Source: Thermohalobaculum sp039026295
GTDB taxonomy: Bacteria; Pseudomonadota; Alphaproteobacteria; Rhodobacterales; Rhodobacteraceae
DNA length: 5,886 nucleotides
Reading direction: 5' to 3'
Assembly (NCBI GenBank): GCA_039026295.1
Contig: JBCCMP010000336.1
Coordinates: 1 to 5,886, forward strand
Positions 1 through 5,886 of the stretch are shown piece by piece (the stretch's first letter is position 1; each line of letters begins with the position of its first letter). The notes under the pieces were generated by a model, which was given only the letters and a program-made list of their open reading frames with translations, was not told the DNA's origin and searched no databases. The translations under genes and the position numbers were made by a program.

Positions 1-2788
1 CGGGTTTCAGCGCCGCTTCGACATCGACCAGAACCGCTGCCCGCAACAGGCTTGCATCGGCGGCACCATCCTTGATGGCCTTCAAAGTACCGTCCTCGCC
101 GTGCAGAAGATCGGCGAACTCGCCACCGTTCTTGTCGATCTCTGCCCGGCAGGTGCCAAGCGCACGGTGCAGCGTCGCCGCGGCGCGCAGACCTCCGGTA
201 TGGTCCTGGTTCAGGGGGTCAAACGCCGCGAGCGCCTGTTCGATTGCCTGACGGTCGGATCCGTCGACCAGCGTGCGGACCTTTGGTGCGATGCCCTGGT
301 GGAGCGCGACGATACCGGCCAGTCCTGCCTCGGGCGCCAGTGTGTCCAGATCACCCTTCAGGTCTGCGATCGCGGCATCATAAGCGGTCAGCAGATCATC
401 TTTTCGGACTGCGTCGATGGCATCTGCGATCTCGCCCAGCAGAATCGTCAGTGCCGCTGCGTTGGGGACGTTGTCGATCTTGTCCAGCAGGGTGTCGCGC
501 CACGTGTCGATGGCCTCGTCCGGATCCTTCAGCGCGTCCAGCGCCTGGGCGACCTGCTGCAGCGTCTGGTGGATCTGATTGGCGGTATCGATCACTGCCA
601 GAATCGTGTCGAAGACCTTGTTGATCTCTGCAAAGATCTCGTCAACCGGGGATGCCGCGATGACATCCTGGATCGCTTTCTCCACCGCGTCCTCGATCGG
701 CTTCAGCAGCGTGTCAGGCGACAGCTTGTCGAATTCCTTCAGCAGATCATCGAAGCCGTCGACCACTGGTTGCAAGGCCTTGGCGGGCGAGGCCTGATCG
801 CGCAGCCGTGCTTTTTCGCGGTCCAGCACGGCGTCCAGTTGGCCGATCATGGCGCCGGGTTTGACCTTGTCCAGCGCCTGCACCGCTTCGTTGAACGGGC
901 CACCCAGCGCCTGCCCGGCTGCCTTGGCGGGATCGAAGGCGCGGATCTGATCGACCAGTTGCTGGGGTTTCTCGCGGATTGCCTCGAGCAACTGCACGGG
1001 ACCGCGTTCGATGACCACGCCGAATTCGTCGACCAGCGGCTTTGTCACGGGCCGCAGGTCCGGCGGCAGGACCGACATTGCTGCGGTCAGCATGCCTTCC
1101 AGCGCGTCGTTCAATTCGGCCGAGTTCAGCGCTTTGACGCCCTTGGTCATTGCGTCGATAAGTTTGATGACCTCGTCAGCGATCGGCTCGAACGACAGAT
1201 CGCCGATCACTTCGCTCGTCTTCTCGATCAGCTCGCGGATTTCCTGCACCGCTCTCAGAACCTGCGGGTCGCGCAGCACGGCGGTCAGCTGCTGAACCAC
1301 ATCGGCCAGCGTTGCCTTGACGGCTTCGGGGTCCAGTTGGTCGACTGCATCCGCGATCAGCTTGATCGCCTCTTCCAGCGCCTTGCGCAGCGGTTCGAAC
1401 GCGTCGCGGATGCCGTTCTGGATGGCGGTGCCCAGATCGTCCAGACCGGCCTTGATCTGATTGTTCAGTTCCTCCAGCGGAAGATCGCGGATCGCCTGCG
1501 CAACCTGGTCGAATGCGGCCCGCGTTTCCTGCGCGACGGTGGCAAACGCGCCCTGGATGTCATTGGCAATCTGCTGGGCGTCGCGGGCGACGTCGGCAAC
1601 GCCGCCTTCGATGGCCGAGAGGTCAAGCTTCTCGGTCAGATCCTCGACGAAGTTGACCATCGGCGAGAGGAATTCCTGCAGCTCTTGCGCGGCGGCGGAA
1701 TCCGTGGGCGCGGGCGGCCGGGCACCGGTCAGGAAAGCACCGGTGTTCAGCGTCTCCAGCAGGATCGAGAGATGCAGAAGTTCGTCGAACAGAAGGTCGG
1801 GCTCGCCCTCGAGTGCCTTGGCAGCACTTGGGACCAGGGCCGTAAAGGTCGCCGCATGCGCGTCTCGCACGGCAATGAAAGCCGTAATCGCCGTGCTCAT
1901 CGTGCCGGCATGGGTGGCGGCTGTTCCCACGTCGTCGGCATCCAGTGCATCGGCGCAGGCCGTGGCCGCGGCCGTGTAGTCGGTGAGGAAGGTCTGCAAT
2001 CCCGCGACCTGCATCGGGGCACGAAGGCCATTGGCGGCAGTGATACGAGCGTCCAGAGCGGCAGCCGGGGCACGAAGCCTGTCGCGCAGCATGGTCAGCG
2101 AATTCGCCAGATCGCCGCCTACCTCGGCCGGGCTTTGCGCCGACCATCGCCCAAGGGTCTGCAGGGGACGCAGGACGTCATCGATCAATGGCAACGCCAT
2201 CGGGAAAATCCGGGCACGGACATCCTTGTTCGTCAGGTCGACGGCATAATCCAGCAGGCTGCCCGGGGTCAGTGGTGATGGCAGTGCGGCAATCTGGTTG
2301 GAGACCGCCTGCGCCTGATCCCGTGCCGCCTGGGCACGCGACTGTCCGGTCGGCGGTGTCTGGTTTGCGGGCGGTGCCGGATCGCCGGGTTGGCTGGGTT
2401 CGGGCGGGCAAGTGAACTCGACTGAACCCAGCGCCTCGATCGCCTTGGCCGCCTCGATCGATCGGGACAGAACGGGCACAAGCCGTTCCGCGATCAGGGT
2501 GCCGAACCGCCCGAGATCGTCCAGCGCGGCTGGGGCTGCGTTTTGCGTTACCGCCGGAAGCGCCCCCCTGGCAGAGGCAAGCCGGGCGGTCACGTCGCGC
2601 CCATCGGGCAGGTTACCGGTCGGCAAACCAGCCAGCGCGCTGGTAAAGCCAGCGACGCCTGCCGGATTATCCCGCAGCGTCGCGGACTGGTTGGCAATCT
2701 CGCCAAGGCGTCCGACCTCGCCGGACAGGGCGACATTGAAGGCGTTGCTGTCCAGGCCAGTTGCCAGTTGTTCGAAGAGCGTCGCCAT
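1..2788 (-). CDS. Very long helical tail protein, candidate tape measure-like protein (partial, C-terminus beyond window)
   Basis: An uninterrupted minus-strand frame of 929 codons starts at ATG 2788 and runs off the left edge. I read every triplet of this frame and found no stop. The protein is rich in Ala, Leu, Asp, Gln and Val, with only three Cys (127, 278, 880) and two Trp. Residues 1-126 look like a helical N-terminal region (begins MATLFEQLATGLDS). A Pro-rich linker covers about 127-148 and a shorter one, RPPAPT, sits at 357-362. From about 365 onward it is a long series of amphipathic helices broken by DP, SP and PP turns (for example near P487). I see no hydrophobic stretch long enough for a membrane helix and no catalytic motif. 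GGGAG lies 7 nt before the start, and the preceding TAG abuts the ATG. Length, helicity and position in a tail operon suggest a tape measure or other lumen-filling protein. That is inference: its place after the circularisation-like gene is not the usual tape measure slot. An apolipoprotein-like or coiled-coil structural protein is an alternative. The reading frame is near certain; the function is open. Confidence 0.85.
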   Translation of the reverse strand, partial: MATLFEQLATGLDSNAFNVALSGEVGRLGEIANQSATLRDNPAGVAGFTSALAGLPTGNLPDGRDVTARLASARGALPAVTQNAAPAALDDLGRFGTLIAERLVPVLSRSIEAAKAIEALGSVEFTCPPEPSQPGDPAPPANQTPPTGQSRAQAARDQAQAVSNQIAALPSPLTPGSLLDYAVDLTNKDVRARIFPMALPLIDDVLRPLQTLGRWSAQSPAEVGGDLANSLTMLRDRLRAPAAALDARITAANGLRAPMQVAGLQTFLTDYTAAATACADALDADDVGTAATHAGTMSTAITAFIAVRDAHAATFTALVPSAAKALEGEPDLLFDELLHLSILLETLNTGAFLTGARPPAPTDSAAAQELQEFLSPMVNFVEDLTEKLDLSAIEGGVADVARDAQQIANDIQGAFATVAQETRAAFDQVAQAIRDLPLEELNNQIKAGLDDLGTAIQNGIRDAFEPLRKALEEAIKLIADAVDQLDPEAVKATLADVVQQLTAVLRDPQVLRAVQEIRELIEKTSEVIGDLSFEPIADEVIKLIDAMTKGVKALNSAELNDALEGMLTAAMSVLPPDLRPVTKPLVDEFGVVIERGPVQLLEAIREKPQQLVDQIRAFDPAKAAGQALGGPFNEAVQALDKVKPGAMIGQLDAVLDREKARLRDQASPAKALQPVVDGFDDLLKEFDKLSPDTLLKPIEDAVEKAIQDVIAASPVDEIFAEINKVFDTILAVIDTANQIHQTLQQVAQALDALKDPDEAIDTWRDTLLDKIDNVPNAAALTILLGEIADAIDAVRKDDLLTAYDAAIADLKGDLDTLAPEAGLAGIVALHQGIAPKVRTLVDGSDRQAIEQALAAFDPLNQDHTGGLRAAATLHRALGTCRAEIDKNGGEFADLLHGEDGTLKAIKDGAADASLLRAAVLVDVEAALKP

Positions 2789-3385
2789 CTAGTCGCTCCC
2801 GAACAGGGTTTGCAGGGCAGGGCCGACCGATGTGATCCCCTCGACGGCAGCGGTCGCTTCCTCGGTCGCGCCGCCCAGCAGTGCCGATGGATCGCTGAAG
2901 TCCGGTATGTCTCCCAAAGCCGTCAGCGCGTCGAGTGCGCCCGTGACGTCGTCCAGCAGCCCTGCCGCTTCATCCAGAATGCCGAGATCGAGCCCGCCAA
3001 ACGGGTCGGGCGGCGGCGGCGGCGGTGGGCTCTCGCGCAGCGTCATGCGATAGGCGAACTGATCGGGCCGATCGGCGCGGGCTTCGACGACCAGATCCTG
3101 GATAAGGACGTACTGGATGTCGGTCGCCTGTACGATGTCAGCGACAAAGGTCAGGGGCTCCGCCCCGTTGAACCGCTCGCGCGCCGCATCCAGGAAACCG
3201 CCACGTTCCTCTTCGGTGTAGACGGACCCGGCAATCTCGATGGTGACAGGCTCGGTGCCCAGGTCTTGGTAGACGCTGCCCGTGCGGCCAGGCACACGGT
3301 GTTCGGCCAGTTTTCGCGCCTCGGTCGTGCGCATCGACGCGATGCGTGGCACCTCCCAATCACCGAGCATCGGGGTCACGCTCAT
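2789..3385 (-). CDS. DNA-circularisation N-domain-like / baseplate adaptor protein with polyproline linker (198 aa)
   Basis: Residues 1-118 read like the N-terminal domain of the phage DNA circularisation family (Mu gene 43 type, now regarded as tail/baseplate proteins). There is an early VPGRTGSVYQDLG segment (31-43), a beta-strand pair around VTIEIAGSVY (47-56), a helix with FLDAARERF (64-72), LTFVADI (78-84), and an IQDLVVEAR...FAYRMTLRE strand pair (95-118). The assignment is by pattern memory and not by search. Seven consecutive prolines (120-126) then lead into an acidic, Leu/Ala/Asp-rich tail (127-198) replacing the family's usual longer C-terminus. The start is ATG 3385, overlapping the previous gene's stop as ATGA, with GGTGGA 6 nt upstream. 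The stop is TAG, abutting the next gene's ATG in the same frame. The likely role is a baseplate or tube-end adaptor between tube/tape measure and hub. A LysM-type adaptor of PBSX XkdP kind is an alternative, although no LysM motif is visible. Confidence 0.85.
   Translation of the reverse strand: MSVTPMLGDWEVPRIASMRTTEARKLAEHRVPGRTGSVYQDLGTEPVTIEIAGSVYTEEERGGFLDAARERFNGAEPLTFVADIVQATDIQYVLIQDLVVEARADRPDQFAYRMTLRESPPPPPPPDPFGGLDLGILDEAAGLLDDVTGALDALTALGDIPDFSDPSALLGGATEEATAAVEGITSVGPALQTLFGSD
2796..2800 (-). promoter_or_regulatory. Ribosome binding site of the long helical gene (GGGAG)
   Basis: GGGAG on the minus strand lies 7 nt before ATG 2788 and upstream of the intervening TAG. It favours independent initiation of the long gene over obligatory amber readthrough from the preceding gene in the same frame. 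Confidence 0.6.
3008..3028 (-). repeat. Triplet repeat encoding seven prolines
   Basis: The plus strand shows GGG, five CGG triplets (3011-3025) and TGG. On the coding strand this is CCA, five CCG and CCC, all proline, residues 120-126 of the 198-aa protein. It forms the hinge between the folded N-terminal domain and the acidic tail. Confidence 0.9.
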
Positions 3386-4437
3386 GATGCGTCCACCCCG
3401 TTACGCCACGCCGCTTCGGCAAGGCGGGTGGTGTCATCTGACAACTTGGGGCGGCCCGTCTGCCTGTTCTGCTGTGGTTGCGTTTCTGACTGTGATCGGG
3501 TCGCCTGCACCAGTTCAGGGACAGGGCGATCCTGTGCGGATGGTGGTGCATCAGGCGATCTTGAATCGTTTTGCCCTGCCAAAGCGGTTGATCGGTCACG
3601 ACGCGGCGCTGCGTCAGCATCGGCGGGCGCCGCGAGAGCAGGATCTGAAGCGTCCATCGAAGGGACCACCTCTTCCGGGCCCGTGGGTGCCGTCGTTTCT
3701 TCCTGTGCCGTGGATGCCTCCGTCCCGCGGGTCAGTTGGGCAGTTTCGTCGGCCGGGGAACGGTCCATTTGATCAAATAGGCTGCGGGCGAGTGTCGATA
3801 GGGCAGACGGTTGCGCCGCTACCTCAGCAACAGTGGCGGTTGCGCGATCAACCTGTTCAGTCGGTCCGCCGGGAAGCGAATCCGCCTCAGTCGATGCATG
3901 CTCGGTCGTCGAGAGAGCAGCACTGCGACGCAGTGCCGAACGCCGTGCAGAAAGCGTTTCGGTTGGCCGGGTCTGTGTGTCCGCCTCCGGCAACGTTGCC
4001 GATGACACGGGCTGACGATCGGCACCTTCCGGGGCATCGAATTGACGTGAAGCTGATACCCGGCGCGGTGCGGATTCAACGCTGCGCAGGGCCTTGTTCA
4101 GCTCTCCCGGCACACCGACGGGACGGGCGGCAACCTCCGCTCCTTTGGCGTTGTCGGGAATCCAATGGTCCCGCCGTTCAGGCCTTAGCGGCGAGACCAG
4201 ACGCGGCCGTCGACCCCGCTGGGGTTGCTGCGCCTGACCGGATGACTGGGATAGCCACCGGTCAAGCACCTGCAGGTCGTCCTGCGGCGCGACCAGATCT
4301 TCAACCATCCGCTCTGGCGCATCGGCGGTCTCCGCGCCCTGCAACAGCGTCCACAGACCCTGCGCTGGCCGGCGCAATTGGCGGGCCGTCCACAGGGCGG
4401 CCCTGACCTCAGCGCGTGCGGAGTCCTGTTCCGTCAT
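3382..4437 (-). CDS. Low-complexity, probably disordered protein of unknown function in the tape measure slot (351 aa)
   Basis: I do not recognise this protein. It has no Cys, no Tyr, only two Phe (133, 221) and abundant Ala, Ser, Thr, Pro, Gln, Arg, Asp and Glu, the composition of an intrinsically disordered chain. Only its ends look ordered: two short amphipathic helices near the N-terminus (about 5-33 and 41-64, with W16, W29 and W61), a basic patch (about 74-91), and a short C-terminal helix around 333-348 with W344. No signal peptide or membrane segment is visible. ATG 4437 follows the chaperone stop by one base (TGA-G-ATG), with only a weak GGA 4 nt upstream, so initiation probably depends on coupling to the chaperone. 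Its stop overlaps the next start as ATGA. It sits where tail operons usually carry the tape measure, but it lacks long helices. It could be a short atypical tape measure, a scaffold, or a disordered lumen or baseplate component. The frame is supported by coupling on both sides; the function is unknown. Confidence 0.75.
   Translation of the reverse strand: MTEQDSARAEVRAALWTARQLRRPAQGLWTLLQGAETADAPERMVEDLVAPQDDLQVLDRWLSQSSGQAQQPQRGRRPRLVSPLRPERRDHWIPDNAKGAEVAARPVGVPGELNKALRSVESAPRRVSASRQFDAPEGADRQPVSSATLPEADTQTRPTETLSARRSALRRSAALSTTEHASTEADSLPGGPTEQVDRATATVAEVAAQPSALSTLARSLFDQMDRSPADETAQLTRGTEASTAQEETTAPTGPEEVVPSMDASDPALAAPADADAAPRRDRSTALAGQNDSRSPDAPPSAQDRPVPELVQATRSQSETQPQQNRQTGRPKLSDDTTRLAEAAWRNGVDAS
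3392..3397 (-). promoter_or_regulatory. Ribosome binding site of the circularisation-like gene (GGTGGA)
   Basis: GGTGGA on the minus strand lies 6 nt before ATG 3385 and is one mismatch from GGAGGA. It supports this ATG, which overlaps the previous stop as ATGA. Confidence 0.6.
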
Positions 4438-4438
4438 C

Positions 4439-4888
4439 TCATCCGTTCCGGCGCAAGGCGGCGACGTGCAGCATCGTCTCGCCCAGGGTCAGGCGGCCGA
4501 CCTCTTCCGGCGTCCATCCCATTTCTTTCGAAAGCAAGAGGGAGGCCTTCACCAATGGATCCTCCAGGGCTTCGAGAACCTCTTCCTCGGCAGCCGAGAT
4601 GCCGGAGATCCGGTTCACCTCGCGCAGAAGGAACTGAAGGATACCGGCGGGCAGAGCGCCAAGTTCCTCCATCGAGAGCGATGGCTCGACCATGGACTGG
4701 CGCACCATCAGCGCGCCGCTGAGATCCTCGTTCTGCTGCGCAGCCCGGGCAATCAGGCGCAGATCCCGGACGGTAAGCGGTTTCAGCCGGACGGTCCGGT
4801 CGCCCGGTGCCTCTGGCAACAGACGCTCGGGGATTTCAACCTCGGTCTCGACCGAAGCGCCTGCCAACAAATCGTCGGCGGAGATCAC
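4439..4888 (-). CDS. Tail assembly chaperone-like protein (149 aa, GTG start)
   Basis: The small acidic protein lies directly between the tube gene and the putative tape measure region, the usual place of tail assembly chaperones (lambda G/GT, PBSX XkdN), which bind the tape measure and recruit tube subunits. Residues 31-52 (VRLKPLTVRDL core, 33-43) resemble the beta-strand plus helix opening of XkdN-like chaperones, followed by a mostly helical middle (55-118). The C-terminus (116-145) contains GWTPEEVGRLTLGE, reminiscent of the short W-containing helix pair in GpE/T-type tail proteins. The start is GTG 4888, because GGAGG lies 6 nt upstream and the tube stop TAA ends 1 nt before it. A TTG further upstream at 4903 would lie inside the tube gene, ahead of that ribosome site. 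Codons near the 3' end show no A/T-rich slippery heptamer, so the frameshift typical of two-part chaperones is not evident. The family assignment rests on position plus weak motifs. Confidence 0.8.
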   Translation of the reverse strand: MISADDLLAGASVETEVEIPERLLPEAPGDRTVRLKPLTVRDLRLIARAAQQNEDLSGALMVRQSMVEPSLSMEELGALPAGILQFLLREVNRISGISAAEEEVLEALEDPLVKASLLLSKEMGWTPEEVGRLTLGETMLHVAALRRNG

Positions 4889-4889
4889 G

Positions 4890-5375
4890 TTATTCCTCCG
4901 CAACGGTGATGTAGAGCGCCTGGAAGCCGACCTGCTCCATCACGAACTCGTCCTCGGGCAGATGATGAACCCAGTTGTCCATCTTCACATCATGGATGGT
5001 CAGCGTGTTCAGCGTGCCGCTGGACGGGTTGGCGAGGCGGAGCGTGATGTTGAAGGCAGGTTGCACCCAGTTGCCCGCCGGACGGCCGTTTCGTGCATCG
5101 CCCAGCATCAGGCCGAGCATCGCGCCGTTCACATAGGCGCGGCCAATGGTGCCACGCACGGTGACATTGCCGGGCCGCAACTGGGTCGCGTAGCGCTGGC
5201 CGATTTCGTGATAGGCGCGGACGGCGGTAGTTACCTCCACTTTCACGTCCTGCACACGGCCCACGGCAGTCAGTTCGTGCTGGTTCAGAACCTCCTGGGC
5301 GGCTTCGCCTTCCCGGTTCTGCGGTGCGGACAGGACGATCGCCCCATCGGCCCCGGTGTAGACATCGGTACTCAT
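4890..5375 (-). CDS. Contractile tail tube-like protein (161 aa)
   Basis: The length (161 aa) and position just after the sheath gene are those of an inner tail tube subunit, the protein that stacks as hexameric rings inside the sheath. The strand pattern follows the PBSX XkdM type of tube protein: an early strand at VQDVKVEVTTAV (41-52), a small loop, a strand at GNVTVRGTIGRAYVNG (69-84), a helix (84-92, MLGLMLG), then a strand at FNITLRLANP (108-117), TLTIHDVKMDNWV (124-136), and a final acidic turn and strand, EDEFVMEQVGFQALYITV (141-158). The N-terminal 40 residues are polar. The start is ATG 5375 with GGGGGGA 8 nt upstream. It begins 14 nt after the sheath stop, and its TAA stop is one base from the chaperone GTG. 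Recognition is by fold pattern and synteny, without alignment. There is no second tube paralogue in the window, although several eCIS loci carry more than one. Confidence 0.85.
   Translation of the reverse strand: MSTDVYTGADGAIVLSAPQNREGEAAQEVLNQHELTAVGRVQDVKVEVTTAVRAYHEIGQRYATQLRPGNVTVRGTIGRAYVNGAMLGLMLGDARNGRPAGNWVQPAFNITLRLANPSSGTLNTLTIHDVKMDNWVHHLPEDEFVMEQVGFQALYITVAEE
4895..4899 (-). promoter_or_regulatory. Ribosome binding site of the chaperone-like gene (GGAGG)
   Basis: The minus strand reads GGAGGAATAACGTG: a strong Shine-Dalgarno core 6 nt before GTG 4888. It lies inside the last codons of the tube gene and therefore decides the GTG start over the TTG at 4903. Confidence 0.8.
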
Positions 5376-5383
5376 TTCTCAGG

Positions 5384-5390
5384 TCCCCCC
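5384..5390 (-). promoter_or_regulatory. Ribosome binding site of the tube gene (GGGGGGA)
   Basis: A run of six G on the minus strand ends with A, 8 nt before ATG 5375. It starts at the last base of the sheath stop codon. It is a purine-rich but imperfect match to GGAGGA, giving the tube gene, a product needed in high copy number, its own entry site in the only real gap of the operon. Confidence 0.6.
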
Positions 5391-5886
5391 TATTGCAGGA
5401 CGATGGTGACGGCGACGAAGTCGATTGAGAAGGTCGGCTGCAGCAGCACGTTCACCACGGCGCGGCCCTCGATCTCGTCGCGGCGGGTGGCGGTGACTTC
5501 CAGCCGGTAATCGGTCAGCTGCTCGTCGATCTTCATCGAGGTCAGGAAGCCGTCGATGGCGCCTTGCAGGGCCGCGCGAACCCGCTCGTTGTTCAGTCGG
5601 CCAACGAAGGCGTCCGACACCTGGCGGATGCCCGACTTGGCAAAGTCGACGATCCGGCGCGTGGTGACTTGCGTGAAGCCGCCCGAGTCCGAGGTGATGC
5701 CGCGTGCAACCCGAGTGCCGCTGCGATCATACAGCACCATGACCCGGTCACCGATCAGCGCGAGGCGTTCGCCGTAGCTGAACTTCTGGGTCAGGCTGGT
5801 GATGCCCATGACCTGCTTGTTGGTCGGGCTGATATGCGGCGCGAGCGACGAAATCATCGCGGCGACCGGTCCGGCCACGTAGTTGC
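5390..5886 (-). CDS. Contractile tail sheath protein, C-terminal part (partial, N-terminus beyond window)
   Basis: The frame is open to the right edge and ends at TAG 5392-5390, giving 164 visible residues. It reads as the C-terminal region of a phage tail sheath subunit. A VAGPVAAMISS segment is followed by a SPTNKQVMGI stretch, corresponding to the conserved segment where sheath proteins carry VAG...SPSN-type motifs. Next comes a beta-rich part with VMVLYDRSGTRVARG, a conserved-looking helix RRIVDFAKSGIRQVSDAFVG, then LNNERVRAALQGAIDGFLTSM, and the terminal strand pair DYRLEVTATRRD...GRAVVNVLLQPTFSIDFVAV. In known sheaths this last part forms the interlocking handshake domain joining neighbouring subunits. 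GTG and ATG triplets inside the fragment (for example GTG 5878) are internal codons and not the start, because the frame continues upstream. Sheath subunits contract and drive the tube into the target envelope. The family call is confident; the phage, tailocin or injection-system context is not resolved. Confidence 0.93.
   Translation of the reverse strand, partial: NYVAGPVAAMISSLAPHISPTNKQVMGITSLTQKFSYGERLALIGDRVMVLYDRSGTRVARGITSDSGGFTQVTTRRIVDFAKSGIRQVSDAFVGRLNNERVRAALQGAIDGFLTSMKIDEQLTDYRLEVTATRRDEIEGRAVVNVLLQPTFSIDFVAVTIVLQ

Noticed and set aside
1623..2147. A second minus-strand frame of 174 codons within the long gene
   Set aside because: Its Arg/Cys/His-rich composition is typical of an out-of-frame reading of a high-GC gene, and the long frame over the same bases is continuous.
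101..2278. A 725-codon open frame on the plus strand
   Set aside because: It is the codon-for-codon antisense of the long minus-strand gene. It stays open only because that gene avoids TTA, CTA and TCA codons over this stretch, and it closes exactly at a TCA serine codon. Its protein is rich in Arg, Gln, Cys and His, has no recognisable domain, and has no operon context.
2543..3772. A 409-codon open frame on the plus strand
   Set aside because: It runs antisense across parts of three coupled minus-strand genes and crosses their junctions. It has a low-complexity composition, no plausible ribosome site that I could see, and no family resemblance.
3282..4406. A 374-codon open frame on the plus strand, opposite the disordered 351-aa protein
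   Set aside because: I considered it seriously because the opposing protein is itself low-complexity. The minus-strand gene is coupled at both ends (TGA-G-ATG and ATGA), whereas this frame starts inside another gene and has a shadow-like Arg/Pro/His-rich composition.
4439..4480. Programmed frameshift near the end of the chaperone-like gene
   Set aside because: The 3' codons are GC-rich (Ala, Leu, Arg, Arg, Asn, Gly) without an X-XXY-YYZ slippery heptamer, and the downstream gene begins with its own ATG.
4886..4903. TTG at 4903 as start of the chaperone-like gene
   Set aside because: It lies within the tube gene upstream of the GGAGG site. GTG 4888 is correctly spaced from that site and sits one base after the tube stop.
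4692..5510. A 272-codon open frame on the plus strand
   Set aside because: It lies antisense to the chaperone-like, tube and sheath genes, which have recognisable products, and spans their junctions.
1..5886. tRNA, CRISPR array, insertion sequence, attachment site or intrinsic terminator
   Set aside because: Coding sequence covers nearly every base, the largest gap is 14 nt, and I saw no spaced direct repeats, terminal inverted repeats or hairpin followed by a T run.

Overview
The window is a densely packed, high-GC stretch (roughly 60-65% by eye) read entirely on the minus strand. It looks like part of a contractile tail module: a myophage-type prophage, a tailocin, or a phage-derived contractile injection system. 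The codon style (strong G/C third positions, almost no TTA, CTA or TCA codons in the largest gene) fits an alphaproteobacterium, possibly of the Rhodobacteraceae. That placement is inference from composition, and the organism cannot be named from this window.

Reading along the minus strand (right to left), six coding regions follow one another: (1) the C-terminal part of a tail sheath protein, cut by the right edge (5886-5390); (2) a 161-aa tail tube-like protein (5375-4890); (3) a 149-aa tail assembly chaperone-like protein with a GTG start (4888-4439); (4) a 351-aa low-complexity, probably disordered protein of unknown function (4437-3382); (5) a 198-aa protein whose N-terminal half resembles the DNA-circularisation N-domain / baseplate adaptor family, followed by seven prolines and an acidic tail (3385-2789); (6) a very long helical protein of at least 929 residues that runs off the left edge (2788-1). 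The only gap over 1 nt is the 14 nt between sheath and tube. The other junctions are TAA-C-GTG, TGA-G-ATG, an ATGA overlap, and TAG directly abutting ATG. This is one polycistronic, translationally coupled unit with no internal promoter or terminator visible.

The order sheath, tube, chaperone matches the late region of Mu/PBSX-type contractile tails. There the tape measure gene normally comes next, then the circularisation/LysM-type baseplate gene. Here the slot after the chaperone holds a disordered protein with no Cys and no Tyr, and the only long helical protein lies after the circularisation-like gene. Either the tape measure has been displaced and the 351-aa protein is an extra component, or the long protein does something else in the particle. 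A second oddity is that the circularisation-like gene and the long helical gene share a reading frame and are separated by one amber codon. No capsid, portal, terminase, AAA ATPase or toxin gene is visible, so the window cannot decide between prophage, tailocin and injection system.
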